A stretch of DNA of 64,000 nt from Bordetella genomosp. 9 (GTDB taxonomy: Bacteria; Pseudomonadota; Gammaproteobacteria; Burkholderiales; Burkholderiaceae_B). Made by a program: the position numbers and the translations under genes. The notes beneath the pieces were generated by a model, which was not told where the DNA came from, made no database searches, and saw nothing but the letters and a program-made list of their open reading frames with translations. Position 1 is the stretch's first letter. Every line of letters begins with the position of its first letter. Where the stretch lies: positions 3,844,001 through 3,908,000 of the forward strand of contig NZ_CP021109.1 of the NCBI RefSeq assembly GCF_002119725.1, in the 5' to 3' direction. This document shows, piece by piece, positions 51,532 through 59,737 of the stretch.

Positions 51532-52464
51532 TCAGGCGTCCAGGCCGATGTCCAGCACCCGGACGCTGTGTGTGATCCAGCCAATGGCGATCAGGTCCAC
51601 GCCTGTCGCCGCAATCGCCGGGGCCGTGTCCGGCGTCACGCCGCCGGAAGCCTCGGTGATCGCCCTGCCCTTCGCCATGTCGACGGCGCGGCGCAGGTCG
51701 GCAAGGTCCATGTTGTCCAGCAGCACGACGTCCACGCCCAGCGCCAGGGCCTCCTCCAGCTGCGCGAGCGTATCCACCTCCAGCTCGATCTTGACCAGAT
51801 GGCCCGCCGCTGCCCGCGCTCGTTCGATCGCCGGCCGCACCCCGCCGGCCAGCGCAACGTGGTTGTCCTTGATCAGGATCGCATCGTCCAGGCCGAAGCG
51901 ATGATTGCTTCCTCCGCCGACCCGCACCGCGTACTTCTGCAGCGCGCGCAGTCCCGGCATAGTCTTGCGCGTGCATGTCACCCGCGCGCCGTAAGGACGG
52001 ATCGCGTCGGCGATCTCCGCCGTCGCGGTGGCCACCCCGCTCAGGTGGCACAGGAAGTTCAGCGCCGTCCGTTCGGCGGTCAATATGCCGCGGGCGGGGC
52101 CCGACACCACCGCGATCTCGTCCCCAGGCCGCAGCCTCGCGCCGTCGGCCAGACCGGGCAGGAATTCAATGGCGGCGTCGCACAAGGTGAACGCAAGGCG
52201 CGCCAGGTCCAGCCCGGCCAGCACACCGGGCTTGCGCGCCACCAGCCGCAAACGCGAACGTTGCCCTGGCTCCACGATGGCGTCCGTGGTGATATCCCCG
52301 GCTCGGCCGAGGTCCTCCAGCAGCGCGGCGCGCACCACGGGTTCCAGCAGAACCTGCGGCAGCGGCGGCACGGCACGCGGGGCGGGCGCGGCCTCCTCCT
52401 GCCGCAATGGTTGCACGACCGGCCCGCGGGCAGGCGAAAGGCGAGGCGAAACGTTTATGCTCAT
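51532..52464 (-). CDS. nadC: Quinolinate phosphoribosyltransferase NadC
   Basis: 310 residues. It converts quinolinate and PRPP to nicotinate mononucleotide. Landmarks: [15 protein letters not shown] near 49, [11 protein letters not shown] near 130, [17 protein letters not shown] near 158 with the substrate-binding Arg/Lys, [20 protein letters not shown] split near 177, and [10 protein letters not shown] near 245. ATG 52464 gives an N-terminal tail of about 30 residues longer than usual; its start codon lies within a candidate NadQ site. No nadA or nadB is nearby. Classical bordetellae have an orphan nadC used to salvage external quinolinate. Confidence 0.95.
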   Translation of the reverse strand: MSINVSPRLSPARGPVVQPLRQEEAAPAPRAVPPLPQVLLEPVVRAALLEDLGRAGDITTDAIVEPGQRSRLRLVARKPGVLAGLDLARLAFTLCDAAIEFLPGLADGARLRPGDEIAVVSGPARGILTAERTALNFLCHLSGVATATAEIADAIRPYGARVTCTRKTMPGLRALQKYAVRVGGGSNHRFGLDDAILIKDNHVALAGGVRPAIERARAAAGHLVKIELEVDTLAQLEEALALGVDVVLLDNMDLADLRRAVDMAKGRAITEASGGVTPDTAPAIAATGVDLIAIGWITHSVRVLDIGLDA

Positions 52465-52475
52465 TTTGAGTATTA
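52455..52475. promoter_or_regulatory. Candidate NadQ operator 1 (overlaps the nadC start codon)
   Basis: Half-sites TTATGCTCA and TGAGTATTA around the 3-bp spacer TTT; arms agree at 7 of 9 positions. The nadC start codon (52462-52464) lies inside, so binding could also block translation initiation or early elongation. Confidence 0.7.
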
Positions 52476-52499
52476 TCCAAGCAAAGGAAAGCGATGGAC

Positions 52500-52520
52500 T
52501 TATACTATTTCTGAGCATAA
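52500..52520. promoter_or_regulatory. Candidate NadQ operator 2
   Basis: Half-sites TTATACTAT and TGAGCATAA around the 3-bp spacer TTC; the right arm is the exact complement of the left arm of site 1. Centre lies 45 bp from that of site 1. Confidence 0.68.
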
Positions 52521-52533
52521 TTCCCTGTCAACG

Positions 52534-52554
52534 ATTTTCTCAATGTGAGCATAA
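52534..52554. promoter_or_regulatory. Candidate NadQ operator 3
   Basis: Half-sites ATTTTCTCA and TGAGCATAA around the 3-bp spacer ATG; the right arm is identical to that of site 2. Centre lies 34 bp from that of site 2. Confidence 0.65.
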
Positions 52555-52622
52555 ATGGGCTGACCGGCCAGCGGCATCCGCGACGCCGTGCGCCCCCGCA
52601 CCGCACCACACTTGGAAGCGAC

Positions 52623-53600
52623 TCAGACCAGGTGCGGTTCGCGGGCCAGCGGCAGCTTGCTGCCGGATATCGCGCGCTCGAGCATCACGCCACGGCGGAA
52701 GCGGAAGAGTTTCGCTGGGCGGCCCGCCGTGCCGCTGGTCATGGCGCCGGTTTCCTCCACCAGGTCCTGCTGTTCCACCAGGCGGCGGAAATTCTGCTTG
52801 TGCAGCCCGCGGCCGGCCAGGGCCTCCACCGTCTGCTGCAGTTGCAGCAAGGTGAATTCCTCGGGCATCAGCTCGAACACCACCGGCCGGTATTTGATCT
52901 TGGCGCGCAGGCGCGCGATACCCGTCGCCAGAATGCGCCGATGGTCGCGCACCATCGCTGTGCCGGGCAAGGGCGGGCGGATGGGCCGCTGCCCCGATTC
53001 CGGAACCAGCCCGGCTTCGTACAGCAGCTCATAGCGCTGCAGCACCATGTCCTCGTTCCAATCCGCCCCGTCCAGGCCGAAGGTGATGGCAACGCGGTCG
53101 TAGCGCCGCCCCCGCTGGGCGGCCGGGCCGCTGTTTGCCCAGCGGCGCAGCCGCGGTTCGATCAGGCTGCCGACGAAAGCCGGCGGGCCGTCGCGCCGGT
53201 CTTCCCAGGGGAAGTAGCGATACCAATCCTGCCAGCCGACCCGCGCCACGCCGGTGCGGCCCAGCTCGCGCGTCAATCCCAGGTAGCTCACCGAGATAAC
53301 GCGCGCTTCCGAATGTTCGGCACGGTCCCGGTCGGCAAAGGTGTACAGCTGTTCGACGTAGCCCAAAGGGTGATGGGTTTGCGTTTCCACCCAGGCGCGC
53401 AGGCCGGCCTGAAGCGAACGGTGCGTGGATTGAAAGGGACCGGCGGGCAAGGCATGCGCGTCTTCGGTGGTCAGCACGCGCGGCTGACCATCGGTGACGG
53501 CCACGAGCACGGCAACGAGTTCGGCGGAGACGCGGTTTTCGATCGATTCGGTCAAGGGCGGCTTGAATGGCGGCGTCGCCGCGTCCGGCGGCGGATGCAT
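52623..53600 (-). CDS. nadQ: NadQ/NrtR-type Nudix-related repressor of NAD synthesis
   Basis: 325 residues. Residues 20-210 look like a Nudix fold (ELVAVLVAVTDGQPRVLT, then GYVEQLYTFADRDR), but the Nudix catalytic box is absent: the expected glutamates are replaced in the LQAGLRAWVETQT stretch, so it should bind but not hydrolyse. The C-terminal winged helix (FTLLQLQQTVEALAGRGLHKQNFRRLVEQ region near 255) precedes GRPAKLFRF, as in NrtR/NadQ regulators. A -10 TATAAT at 53657-53652 upstream of ATG 53600 supports this start over a longer frame to 53711. It reads towards nadC; a NadQ-family repressor of nadC is known in B. bronchiseptica. Confidence 0.85.
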   Translation of the reverse strand: MHPPPDAATPPFKPPLTESIENRVSAELVAVLVAVTDGQPRVLTTEDAHALPAGPFQSTHRSLQAGLRAWVETQTHHPLGYVEQLYTFADRDRAEHSEARVISVSYLGLTRELGRTGVARVGWQDWYRYFPWEDRRDGPPAFVGSLIEPRLRRWANSGPAAQRGRRYDRVAITFGLDGADWNEDMVLQRYELLYEAGLVPESGQRPIRPPLPGTAMVRDHRRILATGIARLRAKIKYRPVVFELMPEEFTLLQLQQTVEALAGRGLHKQNFRRLVEQQDLVEETGAMTSGTAGRPAKLFRFRRGVMLERAISGSKLPLAREPHLV

Positions 53601-53651
53601 GGCACGGCTGGCTTCTGGCGAATGACCGCCCCCGCTGCCGTGCGGCTCCCG

Positions 53652-53657
53652 ATTATA
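53652..53657 (-). promoter_or_regulatory. Consensus -10 element of nadQ
   Basis: TATAAT on the - strand, 52 bp upstream of the nadQ ATG; the -35 region is AT-rich but not close to TTGACA. No TGAGCATAA-type half-site is near, so nadQ itself does not appear to be controlled by the sites seen before nadC. Confidence 0.5.
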
Positions 53658-53838
53658 AGGGCCGGCCTTTCCATTTTTTGACCGGATGGACATGTGTTTC
53701 CGGGCCGGCATGGTTTTTCGCCGTCCCGGATTGGCACACTATGTGCCTTTATCCAGCGCGGCGGCGCGGGCCAGCCTTCCCACATCCCGGATGCCCGCGC
53801 CGGCGCGCTTCCTTCCGCATTTTTCCCTGGAGGCATGT

Positions 53839-54864
53839 ATGGAATATCGGCATTTGGGCGCGTCGGGTTTCAAGGTTCCCGTATTGAGTTTCGGCACCGG
53901 AACCTTCGGCGGCAAGGGCGAGCTGTTCGAAGCCTGGGGCAAGACCGACGTCGCCGAGGCGCGGCGCCTCATCGACATCTGCCTGGACGAGGGCGTGACC
54001 ATGTTCGACACGGCGGACATTTATTCGCGTGGCGCTTCGGAATCGATCCTGGGCGAAGCCATCAAGGGCCGCCGCGACAAGGTCATTCTGTCAACCAAGG
54101 CGACCTTCCGCTTCGGGGACGAGCCGAACAACGTGGGATCGTCCCGCTACCACCTGATCCAGGCGGTCGACAACGCGCTGAAGCGCCTGGGCACGGACTA
54201 CATCGACCTGTTCCAGTTGCATGGGTTCGACGCCCGCACGCCCGTGGAGGAAGTGCTGTCCACGCTCGATACCCTGGTGCGCGCGGGCAAGATCCGCTAT
54301 ACCGGCGTCTCGAATTTCTCGGGCTGGCATTTGATGAAGTCGCTGGCCGTCGCCGACCGCTACGGTTATCCCCGCTATGTCGCCAACCAGACCTATTACT
54401 CGCTGGTCGGCCGCGATTACGAATGGGAGCTGATGCCGCTGGGCCTGGATCAAGGCGTCGGCGCGGTGGTGTGGAGCCCCCTCGGCTGGGGCCGCCTGAC
54501 CGGCAAGATCCGCCGCGGCCAGCCGCTGCCGGCGAACAGCAGGCTGCACAAAACCGCGGACTACGGTCCGCCCGTGCCGGAGGAATACCTGTATCGCGTC
54601 ATCGACGCGCTCGATGAAGTCGCCGCCGAAACGGGCAAGACGATTCCGCAGATCGCCCTGAACTGGCTCCTGCAACGGCCCACCGTCAGCACGGTCCTGA
54701 TCGGCGCGCGCGACGAAACGCAATTGCGTCAGAACCTGGGTGCGGTCGGCTGGAACCTGAGCCCGGAGCAGGTCGCGAAGCTGGACGCGGCCAGCAAGGT
54801 GGCGCCGGCCTACCCCTACTGGCATCAGGCGGGCTTCGCGGAACGCAACCCTGCTCCCGTTTGA
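53839..54864 (+). CDS. Aldo/keto reductase
   Basis: 341 residues. NADPH-dependent reductase with the catalytic Asp-Tyr pair in FDTADIYSRGASE near residues 55-67, Lys in STKATF near 85 and His in LFQLHGFD near 127. TGVSNFSGW near 155 and SPLGWGRLTGK near 214 complete the barrel; IGARDETQL near 290 binds the cofactor phosphate. TGGAGG is five bases before ATG 53839. It resembles the YajO/Tas-like general aldo/keto reductases. Convergent with the SDR gene; physiological substrate unknown. Confidence 0.92.
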   Translation: MEYRHLGASGFKVPVLSFGTGTFGGKGELFEAWGKTDVAEARRLIDICLDEGVTMFDTADIYSRGASESILGEAIKGRRDKVILSTKATFRFGDEPNNVGSSRYHLIQAVDNALKRLGTDYIDLFQLHGFDARTPVEEVLSTLDTLVRAGKIRYTGVSNFSGWHLMKSLAVADRYGYPRYVANQTYYSLVGRDYEWELMPLGLDQGVGAVVWSPLGWGRLTGKIRRGQPLPANSRLHKTADYGPPVPEEYLYRVIDALDEVAAETGKTIPQIALNWLLQRPTVSTVLIGARDETQLRQNLGAVGWNLSPEQVAKLDAASKVAPAYPYWHQAGFAERNPAPV

Positions 54865-54971
54865 AGCGCAGCGCGGCGATGGCGGCGGCACGCCTGGCCG
54901 CGCCGCCGCCCGTCATCGCCGCCTTCCCTCGCCGGAGCAGGCGCGCACGCCAGCGTCCGGCTCAACGTTCA

Positions 54972-55712
54972 TCAAGCGTTGATCCCACCATCTACGGGAA
55001 TGGACGCCCCGGTGATGAAACGCCCGCCGGGCCCCGCCAGATGCGCCACCGTGGCGGCGATGTCATCGGCATGCCCATAGCGGCCGAGAGCCATCGCCGC
55101 GCGCAGGGCATCCGCGCGTTCGCCTTCGGCCGGATTCATATCCGTATCGGTCGGCCCGGGGTCCACGATGTTGACGGTGATGCCGCGCGCGCCCAGATCG
55201 CGCGCCATCCCTTTGGTCAGGCCGATCAGGGCGGATTTGCTCATCGCATACAGGCTGATGCCCGGGCGGCCGGCGCGATGGGCGAGACAGCTGCCGATGG
55301 AGATGATGCGGCCGTCCGGCCCCATGTGCCGCGCAGCCGCCTGCGACGCCACGAACACCGCCCGCACATTCACGGCCATCGTGCGCTCGAAAGTGTCCAG
55401 ATCGATCTCGTCCAGAGCGCCGGGGATGAGGATGCCAGCGTTGTTCACCAGGATATCGAGCCGCCCGAAACGTTCGAGCACCTGCGTTACCGCTGCCTGC
55501 ACCGCGCCCGGGTCGGCGCTGTCGGCCTGGATCGCCACGGCGTCCGCGCCTGCCGCGCGGATCTCCGCGGCCACGGCGGCCGCCTTGTCCGGACTGGACG
55601 CATAGGTCAATGCCACCGACGCGCCGTCCTGGGCGAGACGGCGGGCGATCGCCGCCCCGATACCACGGCTGCCGCCCGTCACGAGCGCGACACGATCTTT
55701 CAATGCTTGCAT
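54972..55712 (-). CDS. Short-chain dehydrogenase/reductase
   Basis: 246 residues. Classical SDR: cofactor motif TGGSRGIGAAIA at residues 12-23, NNAG near 89, and the Ser-Tyr-Lys triad in IGSCLAH near 137 and YAMSK near 154. The set matches 3-oxoacyl-ACP-reductase-like enzymes of secondary function. It is divergent from a TetR gene, with 105 bp between, and is its probable target. A long GC hairpin near 54875-54925 may end the convergent transcripts. Confidence 0.92.
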   Translation of the reverse strand: MQALKDRVALVTGGSRGIGAAIARRLAQDGASVALTYASSPDKAAAVAAEIRAAGADAVAIQADSADPGAVQAAVTQVLERFGRLDILVNNAGILIPGALDEIDLDTFERTMAVNVRAVFVASQAAARHMGPDGRIISIGSCLAHRAGRPGISLYAMSKSALIGLTKGMARDLGARGITVNIVDPGPTDTDMNPAEGERADALRAAMALGRYGHADDIAATVAHLAGPGGRFITGASIPVDGGINA

Positions 55713-55737
55713 GGGACTCTCCCTGGAATTTATGTAT

Positions 55738-55806
55738 TGAACGCTATAAAATAATCACCGACACGCATCGCGCCTGTCAACAATTTTTTTAGTGAACGAT
55801 ATAAAA
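55738..55806. promoter_or_regulatory. Paired TGAACGmTATAAAA boxes in the SDR-TetR spacer, candidate TetR sites
   Basis: TGAACGCTATAAAA at 55738-55751 and TGAACGATATAAAA at 55793-55806 match at 13 of 14 positions, 55 bp apart, one close to each divergent start codon. A TetR dimer bound at both would cover both promoters. Confidence 0.55.
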
Positions 55807-55817
55807 AAGGAAGCCGC

Positions 55818-56432
55818 ATGGCCGCACGAGGCCGCCCGCGCAACTTCGACCGGGACGCCGCCTTGCGGCGCGCCATGGAGCTGTTCTGGGCGCGAGGGTA
55901 CGAAGGCGTTTCGCTATCCGACCTGACCGAAGCGATGGGCATCAACGCCCCCAGCCTTTATGCCGCCTTCGGATCGAAGGAGGCACTGTTTCTGGAAGCG
56001 GTCGCCCTGTATCGCAGCAGCGAAGGCGGCGCCAGCTGGCGGGCGATCGCGGATCAACCCACCGCCCGCCAGGCGGTGGAAGCCATGCTGCGCGACAACG
56101 CCCGGGCATACACCCGTCCCGGCAGGCCGCACGGCTGCATGGTGGTGCTTGGCGCAATCAATTGCTCCGTGCAGAACCGCGGCGTGGCCGACAGCTTGCG
56201 CGAGCATCGGCTGGCCTTGGGCAGATTCCTGCGAGATCGGCTCGCGCGCGCCGTGACCGAAGGCGAAATCGACGCCAAGGCCGATATCGACGCGTTGTCC
56301 GCGTATTACATCGCCGTGCTGAACGGCCTGTCGATCCAGGCCCGGGACGGCGCGTCGCGCAAGGCGCTGGAAGCCGTCATCGATTGCGCCATGGCCAACT
56401 GGGAAATGCTGACGCGGCCCGGGCAGGTCTGA
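55818..56432 (+). CDS. TetR/AcrR-family repressor
   Basis: 204 residues. The N-terminal helix-turn-helix reads ALRRAMELFWARGYEGVSLSDLTEAMGINAPSLYAAFGSKEALF in sections between residues 15 and 57, typical of TetR proteins with a PF16925-like C-terminal domain. AAGGAAG lies just before the ATG. Divergent from the SDR gene, which is its likely target. Ligand unknown. Confidence 0.92.
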   Translation: MAARGRPRNFDRDAALRRAMELFWARGYEGVSLSDLTEAMGINAPSLYAAFGSKEALFLEAVALYRSSEGGASWRAIADQPTARQAVEAMLRDNARAYTRPGRPHGCMVVLGAINCSVQNRGVADSLREHRLALGRFLRDRLARAVTEGEIDAKADIDALSAYYIAVLNGLSIQARDGASRKALEAVIDCAMANWEMLTRPGQV

Positions 56433-56504
56433 ACACCGCAATGCCTGCGCGTCCGGAACTATCACGATGGAGCGCGCTCCGCCGGCCAAACCGCTAAAAA
56501 TTCC

Positions 56505-56534
56505 TCGACACGCATATAACTCTATGGTTATATT
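56505..56534 (+). promoter_or_regulatory. arsR-type promoter with embedded operator; likely leaderless start
   Basis: -35 TCGACA (56505-56510) and -10 TATATT (56529-56534) are 18 bp apart. A perfect dyad ATATAAC (56514-56520), 6-bp spacer, GTTATAT (56527-56533) fills the spacer and reaches into the -10. The expected transcription start is about 56541, the A of the ATG, and no ribosome-binding site precedes it. Confidence 0.6.
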
Positions 56535-56540
56535 CGGTTC

Positions 56541-56846
56541 ATGGAATCCGCCTTTTCTATCGTCGCCGAACCGAACCGCCGCGCCATCCTCGGTCTGCTG
56601 CTGGCGTCCGAACGATCCGTCGGGGACCTCGAACGGGAGCTGCGCCTGTCACAGCCATCCGTCTCCAAGCATTTGCGCGTCCTGCGCGACGCGGGCTTCG
56701 TTGAATCCCGCATCGAGGCGCAGCGGCGCCTGTATCGCCTCAGACCCGAGCCGCTCATGGAACTCGATGCATGGCTGGCGCCATTCCGGCGGTACTGGTC
56801 CGGCCATGTCGATGCGCTGGAGCGGCATCTGGACAAAATGGAATAG
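56541..56846 (+). CDS. ArsR-family winged-helix regulator
   Basis: 101 residues. Helix-turn-helix core LLLASERSVGDLERELRLSQPSVSKHLRVLRDAGFV in parts between residues 20 and 55, followed by the wing YRLRPEPLMELDAWL. No metal-binding ELCVCDL-like motif is present, so this belongs to the non-metal group that pairs with SRPBCC proteins. It sits 19 bp upstream of the SRPBCC gene in the same direction and should repress both through the dyad in its promoter. Confidence 0.92.
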   Translation: MESAFSIVAEPNRRAILGLLLASERSVGDLERELRLSQPSVSKHLRVLRDAGFVESRIEAQRRLYRLRPEPLMELDAWLAPFRRYWSGHVDALERHLDKME

Positions 56847-56865
56847 CGGCTTGAAGGAGCGAAAC

Positions 56866-57432
56866 ATGAGCGAGCGTGAGAACTATCGTCCCGGCCCCGC
56901 TGCCGGCATGCAGGTCCGGAAGGACGGGGAAAAATGGACGCTCGTGGTGGTCCGGGAACTGCGCCATGCGCCGGAGAAAGTATGGAAGGCCATCACGGAA
57001 CCTGAACATTTGCGGGAATGGGCTCCATTCGACAGCGACCGCAGCCTGGGCACGGTTGGCACGGCACGACTGTCCACCGTCGGTGCGCCCGTATCGCAGA
57101 CCAGCGAAACCCGGATCAAGCGTGCCGAAGCCCCAAGGGTGCTCGAATACACGTGGGGCGACAACGACATGCGCTGGGAACTCGAACCGCTGGACGGCGG
57201 CGGCACGCGCCTCACCCTATGGCACAACATCGACCGTGGCTTCATTTCGATGGGCGCGGCCGGATGGCATATCTGCCTGGACGTGCTCGATCGGGCGCTT
57301 TCGGACCGGCCTGTCGGCCGCATCGTCGGCATGGACGCGCTGAAGTTCGGCGATTGGCAACGGCTCAATGCCGAATACGCAAAACAGTTCGGCCTGGAGC
57401 CGGCCAGCTGGCCGCCCCAGGCGGCGGATTGA
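56866..57432 (+). CDS. SRPBCC / AHSA1-domain protein
   Basis: 188 residues. An Aha1-C-like START fold: VVRELRHAPEKVWKAITEPEHLREWAPF near residues 28-55 in parts and GGTRLTLWHNID near 112, ending with WHICLDVLDRAL. Family members bind hydrophobic ligands and are often co-encoded with ArsR regulators. GAAGGAG precedes ATG 56866. Function not known beyond this pairing. Confidence 0.88.
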   Translation: MSERENYRPGPAAGMQVRKDGEKWTLVVVRELRHAPEKVWKAITEPEHLREWAPFDSDRSLGTVGTARLSTVGAPVSQTSETRIKRAEAPRVLEYTWGDNDMRWELEPLDGGGTRLTLWHNIDRGFISMGAAGWHICLDVLDRALSDRPVGRIVGMDALKFGDWQRLNAEYAKQFGLEPASWPPQAAD

Positions 57433-57440
57433 CGCCCCAG

Positions 57441-57467
57441 GAAAAACGCCGGTCACCTTGACCGGCG
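57441..57467 (-). terminator. Rho-independent terminator of the paoABC-like operon
   Basis: Perfect 9-bp arms CGCCGGTCA (57447-57455) and TGACCGGCG (57459-57467), 3-base loop; on the - strand the stem is followed by TTTTTCC. It ends transcription coming from 61423 and may also serve the SRPBCC gene from the left. Confidence 0.85.
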
Positions 57468-57489
57468 CCACGCTCTGGCGGGTAACCGA

Positions 57490-59721
57490 TCAAGCCTGCA
57501 ACAAGTCCTCGATTGTCGCCGGCAGTTCGCGCACCCGCAGGCCGGTTGCGTGATAGATGGCGTTGGTGATGGCCGCGGCCGTGCCCGCCAGCCCGATCTC
57601 GCCCACGCCACGGGCGCCGAGCTCGTTCAAGACCGGGTCGGGATGGTCCAGGAACGTCACGTCGATTTCCGGCGTGTCGGCGTTCGAAGCAACGATGTAA
57701 TCCGCCAGATTATTGTTGACGGGCTTGCCGGAACGATCGTCGTAGAGCGTGTGCTCGAAAAGCGCCATGCCGACGCCCATGACGATCGCCCCCTCGATCT
57801 GGTTGCGCGCCGGACGAGGGTTCAGGATGCGGCCGGCGTCGATCACCGTCACCACCCTGCTCACGCGCATGCGGGCAATTTCGGGTTGCCATTCCACTTC
57901 GGCGAAATGCACGCCATAGGAATTGATGGAGTACTTGCGCTTGAGCGGATCGTTTCCGAAATTGCCGCTTGTCTCGCTGCCCTCGCCGGAGATCGCCATC
58001 AGATCCGCCCCGGCGATGATTTCACCGAAGTTCACGCCGCTTTCGGGCGGCCGGCCCTTCAGGTGGACGCGTCCCGCCGTCAAGGCCAGGTCTTCCGGCT
58101 TCCGGCCCGAATACGGTGAACCGTCTGTCTTGCAGGCCAGCTGCAATACCGACTGCACGGCCGCGCGCGTGGCCTGGAATACCGCCGGGACGACCGACGA
58201 CGTCACGGTGGATCCGCCGGAGACCGGACCTTCCGGCAGCGCGGTGTCGCCCAGCATCACGTCGATACGCTCGGGCGCGATGCCAGTCTCGGCGCTGACC
58301 AGCTGCGCCATGATGGTGTAGGTGCCCGTGCCGATATCCTGCGTGCCGCACGCCACGTGGGCGCTGCCATCGGCCTTCAAATCCACGCGCGCGTGCGTGG
58401 GCTGGCGCGCGCCCAGCCAGGAACAGCAGGCCATGCCCCAGCCAAGGATCTTGCCGTCGCGCCGCATGGAGCCGATTTCCGGTGTGCGTTGCGGCCAGCC
58501 GAACTTTTCGGCGCCTAGCCGGATGCATTCCACCAAGTGGCGGGACGAGAACGGCAGGCCATTGCTTTCGTCATGTTCCGGCTCGTTCGTCAGCCGCAAT
58601 TGCACAGGATCCATTTTCAGCGCCACGGCCAGTTCGTCCATGGCCGATTCCAGCGCAAACAGCCCGGGTACGGCGCCCGGGCCGCGCATTGGCGTCGGCG
58701 TGCCCATGTGGCGGCGCGCCAGCGCCGCGGTCACGCGCAGGTTGGGCGTGCTGTACATGTGCGGCGTGGCCTCGGCGCAGTTCTCCTCGTAGTCGTCCAG
58801 GATGGATGTCTGCGTCACATAGTCCTGCTGCAGCGATACCAGTTTGCCATCCTGGGTTGCGCCCAGGCGGATGCGCTGCTGGGTGATGGGCCGGTGGCCG
58901 ACATTCTGGAACATCATCTGGCGCGTCAGCACCAGTTTGACCGGCCGGCCGGTCTCACGCGCCGCCACCGCGGCGATCGCGCAATGCGGCCACGGCCAAA
59001 GCTTGCCGCCGAAACCCGACCCAAGAAAGCGGGAGACCACCCGTACGTTCTCGGGCGTCGTACCCAGCTGCTGGACCATCACTGCCTTGTGATTCGCCAC
59101 CGCCTGGGTGGTCTCGTACAGCGTATAGGCCTGGCCGTCCCAAACGGCGACGGTGGCATGCAGCTCGATGGGATTGTGGGTTTCCACCGGAGTGATATAG
59201 GTCTGATCGACCTTCACCGCGGCCGCCTCGAAAGCGGGGTCTGCGTCGCCACGCTGGCTTTTGACCTCCGGCTTCGTATCGGGCGACAGCGCAGTGGCCA
59301 CCTGCGGCTTGTCGGCCCTGTAACGCACCTTCACCGCGTTGGCGGCCGCCATGGCCTGTTCGAACGTGTCCGCAACGACCGCGGCGACATATTGGCCGTA
59401 ATAGCGGATGACGTCATCGTCGAAGGGCGGACGGGTCTCGTCCACCTTGGCCCCCTGCACGCGATACAGCTTGCCGATGTTGCCACGGTGCAGAATCATG
59501 CGCACCCCCGGCATGGCTTCCGCTTCCGCGAGATCCAAGGCCTCGATGCGCCCGTTGGCAATGGTGCTGCACACCGGCACGGCGTAGAGCATCCCCGGAA
59601 AATGGAAGTCCGACGTATAGCTGGCGCGGCCGCTGACCTTCAGCGGGCCGTCGATGCGCGGCGTGGCGCGGCCGATGATGCCGGCGGCATCCGACACGGA
59701 ACGGTCTGCAACGGTATTCAT
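57490..59721 (-). CDS. paoC: Aldehyde oxidoreductase molybdenum-binding subunit (PaoC/YagR-like)
   Basis: 743 residues of the xanthine oxidase family large subunit. ATPRIDGPLKVSGRASYTSD near residue 18 and GDADPAFEAAAVKVDQTY near 135 open the protein, FGGKLWPWPHCAIAA near 238 and MRGPGAVPGLFALESAMDELA near 342 line the cofactor site, and ARGVGEIGLAG near 700 contains the catalytic Glu. E. coli PaoC (732 residues) oxidises aromatic aldehydes in the periplasm. It follows paoB by 16 bp. The enzyme uses molybdopterin cytosine dinucleotide in E. coli, which needs MocA; none is visible here. Confidence 0.88.
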   Translation of the reverse strand: MNTVADRSVSDAAGIIGRATPRIDGPLKVSGRASYTSDFHFPGMLYAVPVCSTIANGRIEALDLAEAEAMPGVRMILHRGNIGKLYRVQGAKVDETRPPFDDDVIRYYGQYVAAVVADTFEQAMAAANAVKVRYRADKPQVATALSPDTKPEVKSQRGDADPAFEAAAVKVDQTYITPVETHNPIELHATVAVWDGQAYTLYETTQAVANHKAVMVQQLGTTPENVRVVSRFLGSGFGGKLWPWPHCAIAAVAARETGRPVKLVLTRQMMFQNVGHRPITQQRIRLGATQDGKLVSLQQDYVTQTSILDDYEENCAEATPHMYSTPNLRVTAALARRHMGTPTPMRGPGAVPGLFALESAMDELAVALKMDPVQLRLTNEPEHDESNGLPFSSRHLVECIRLGAEKFGWPQRTPEIGSMRRDGKILGWGMACCSWLGARQPTHARVDLKADGSAHVACGTQDIGTGTYTIMAQLVSAETGIAPERIDVMLGDTALPEGPVSGGSTVTSSVVPAVFQATRAAVQSVLQLACKTDGSPYSGRKPEDLALTAGRVHLKGRPPESGVNFGEIIAGADLMAISGEGSETSGNFGNDPLKRKYSINSYGVHFAEVEWQPEIARMRVSRVVTVIDAGRILNPRPARNQIEGAIVMGVGMALFEHTLYDDRSGKPVNNNLADYIVASNADTPEIDVTFLDHPDPVLNELGARGVGEIGLAGTAAAITNAIYHATGLRVRELPATIEDLLQA

Positions 59722-59737
59722 GGTTGGTGCTCCTGTA

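Noticed and set aside
54875..54925. Long GC hairpin between the aldo/keto reductase and SDR genes as a terminator
   Set aside because: Arms such as GGCGATG and CATCGCC pair, but the middle is uneven and neither side has a T-tract. Left as a possible rho-dependent end only.
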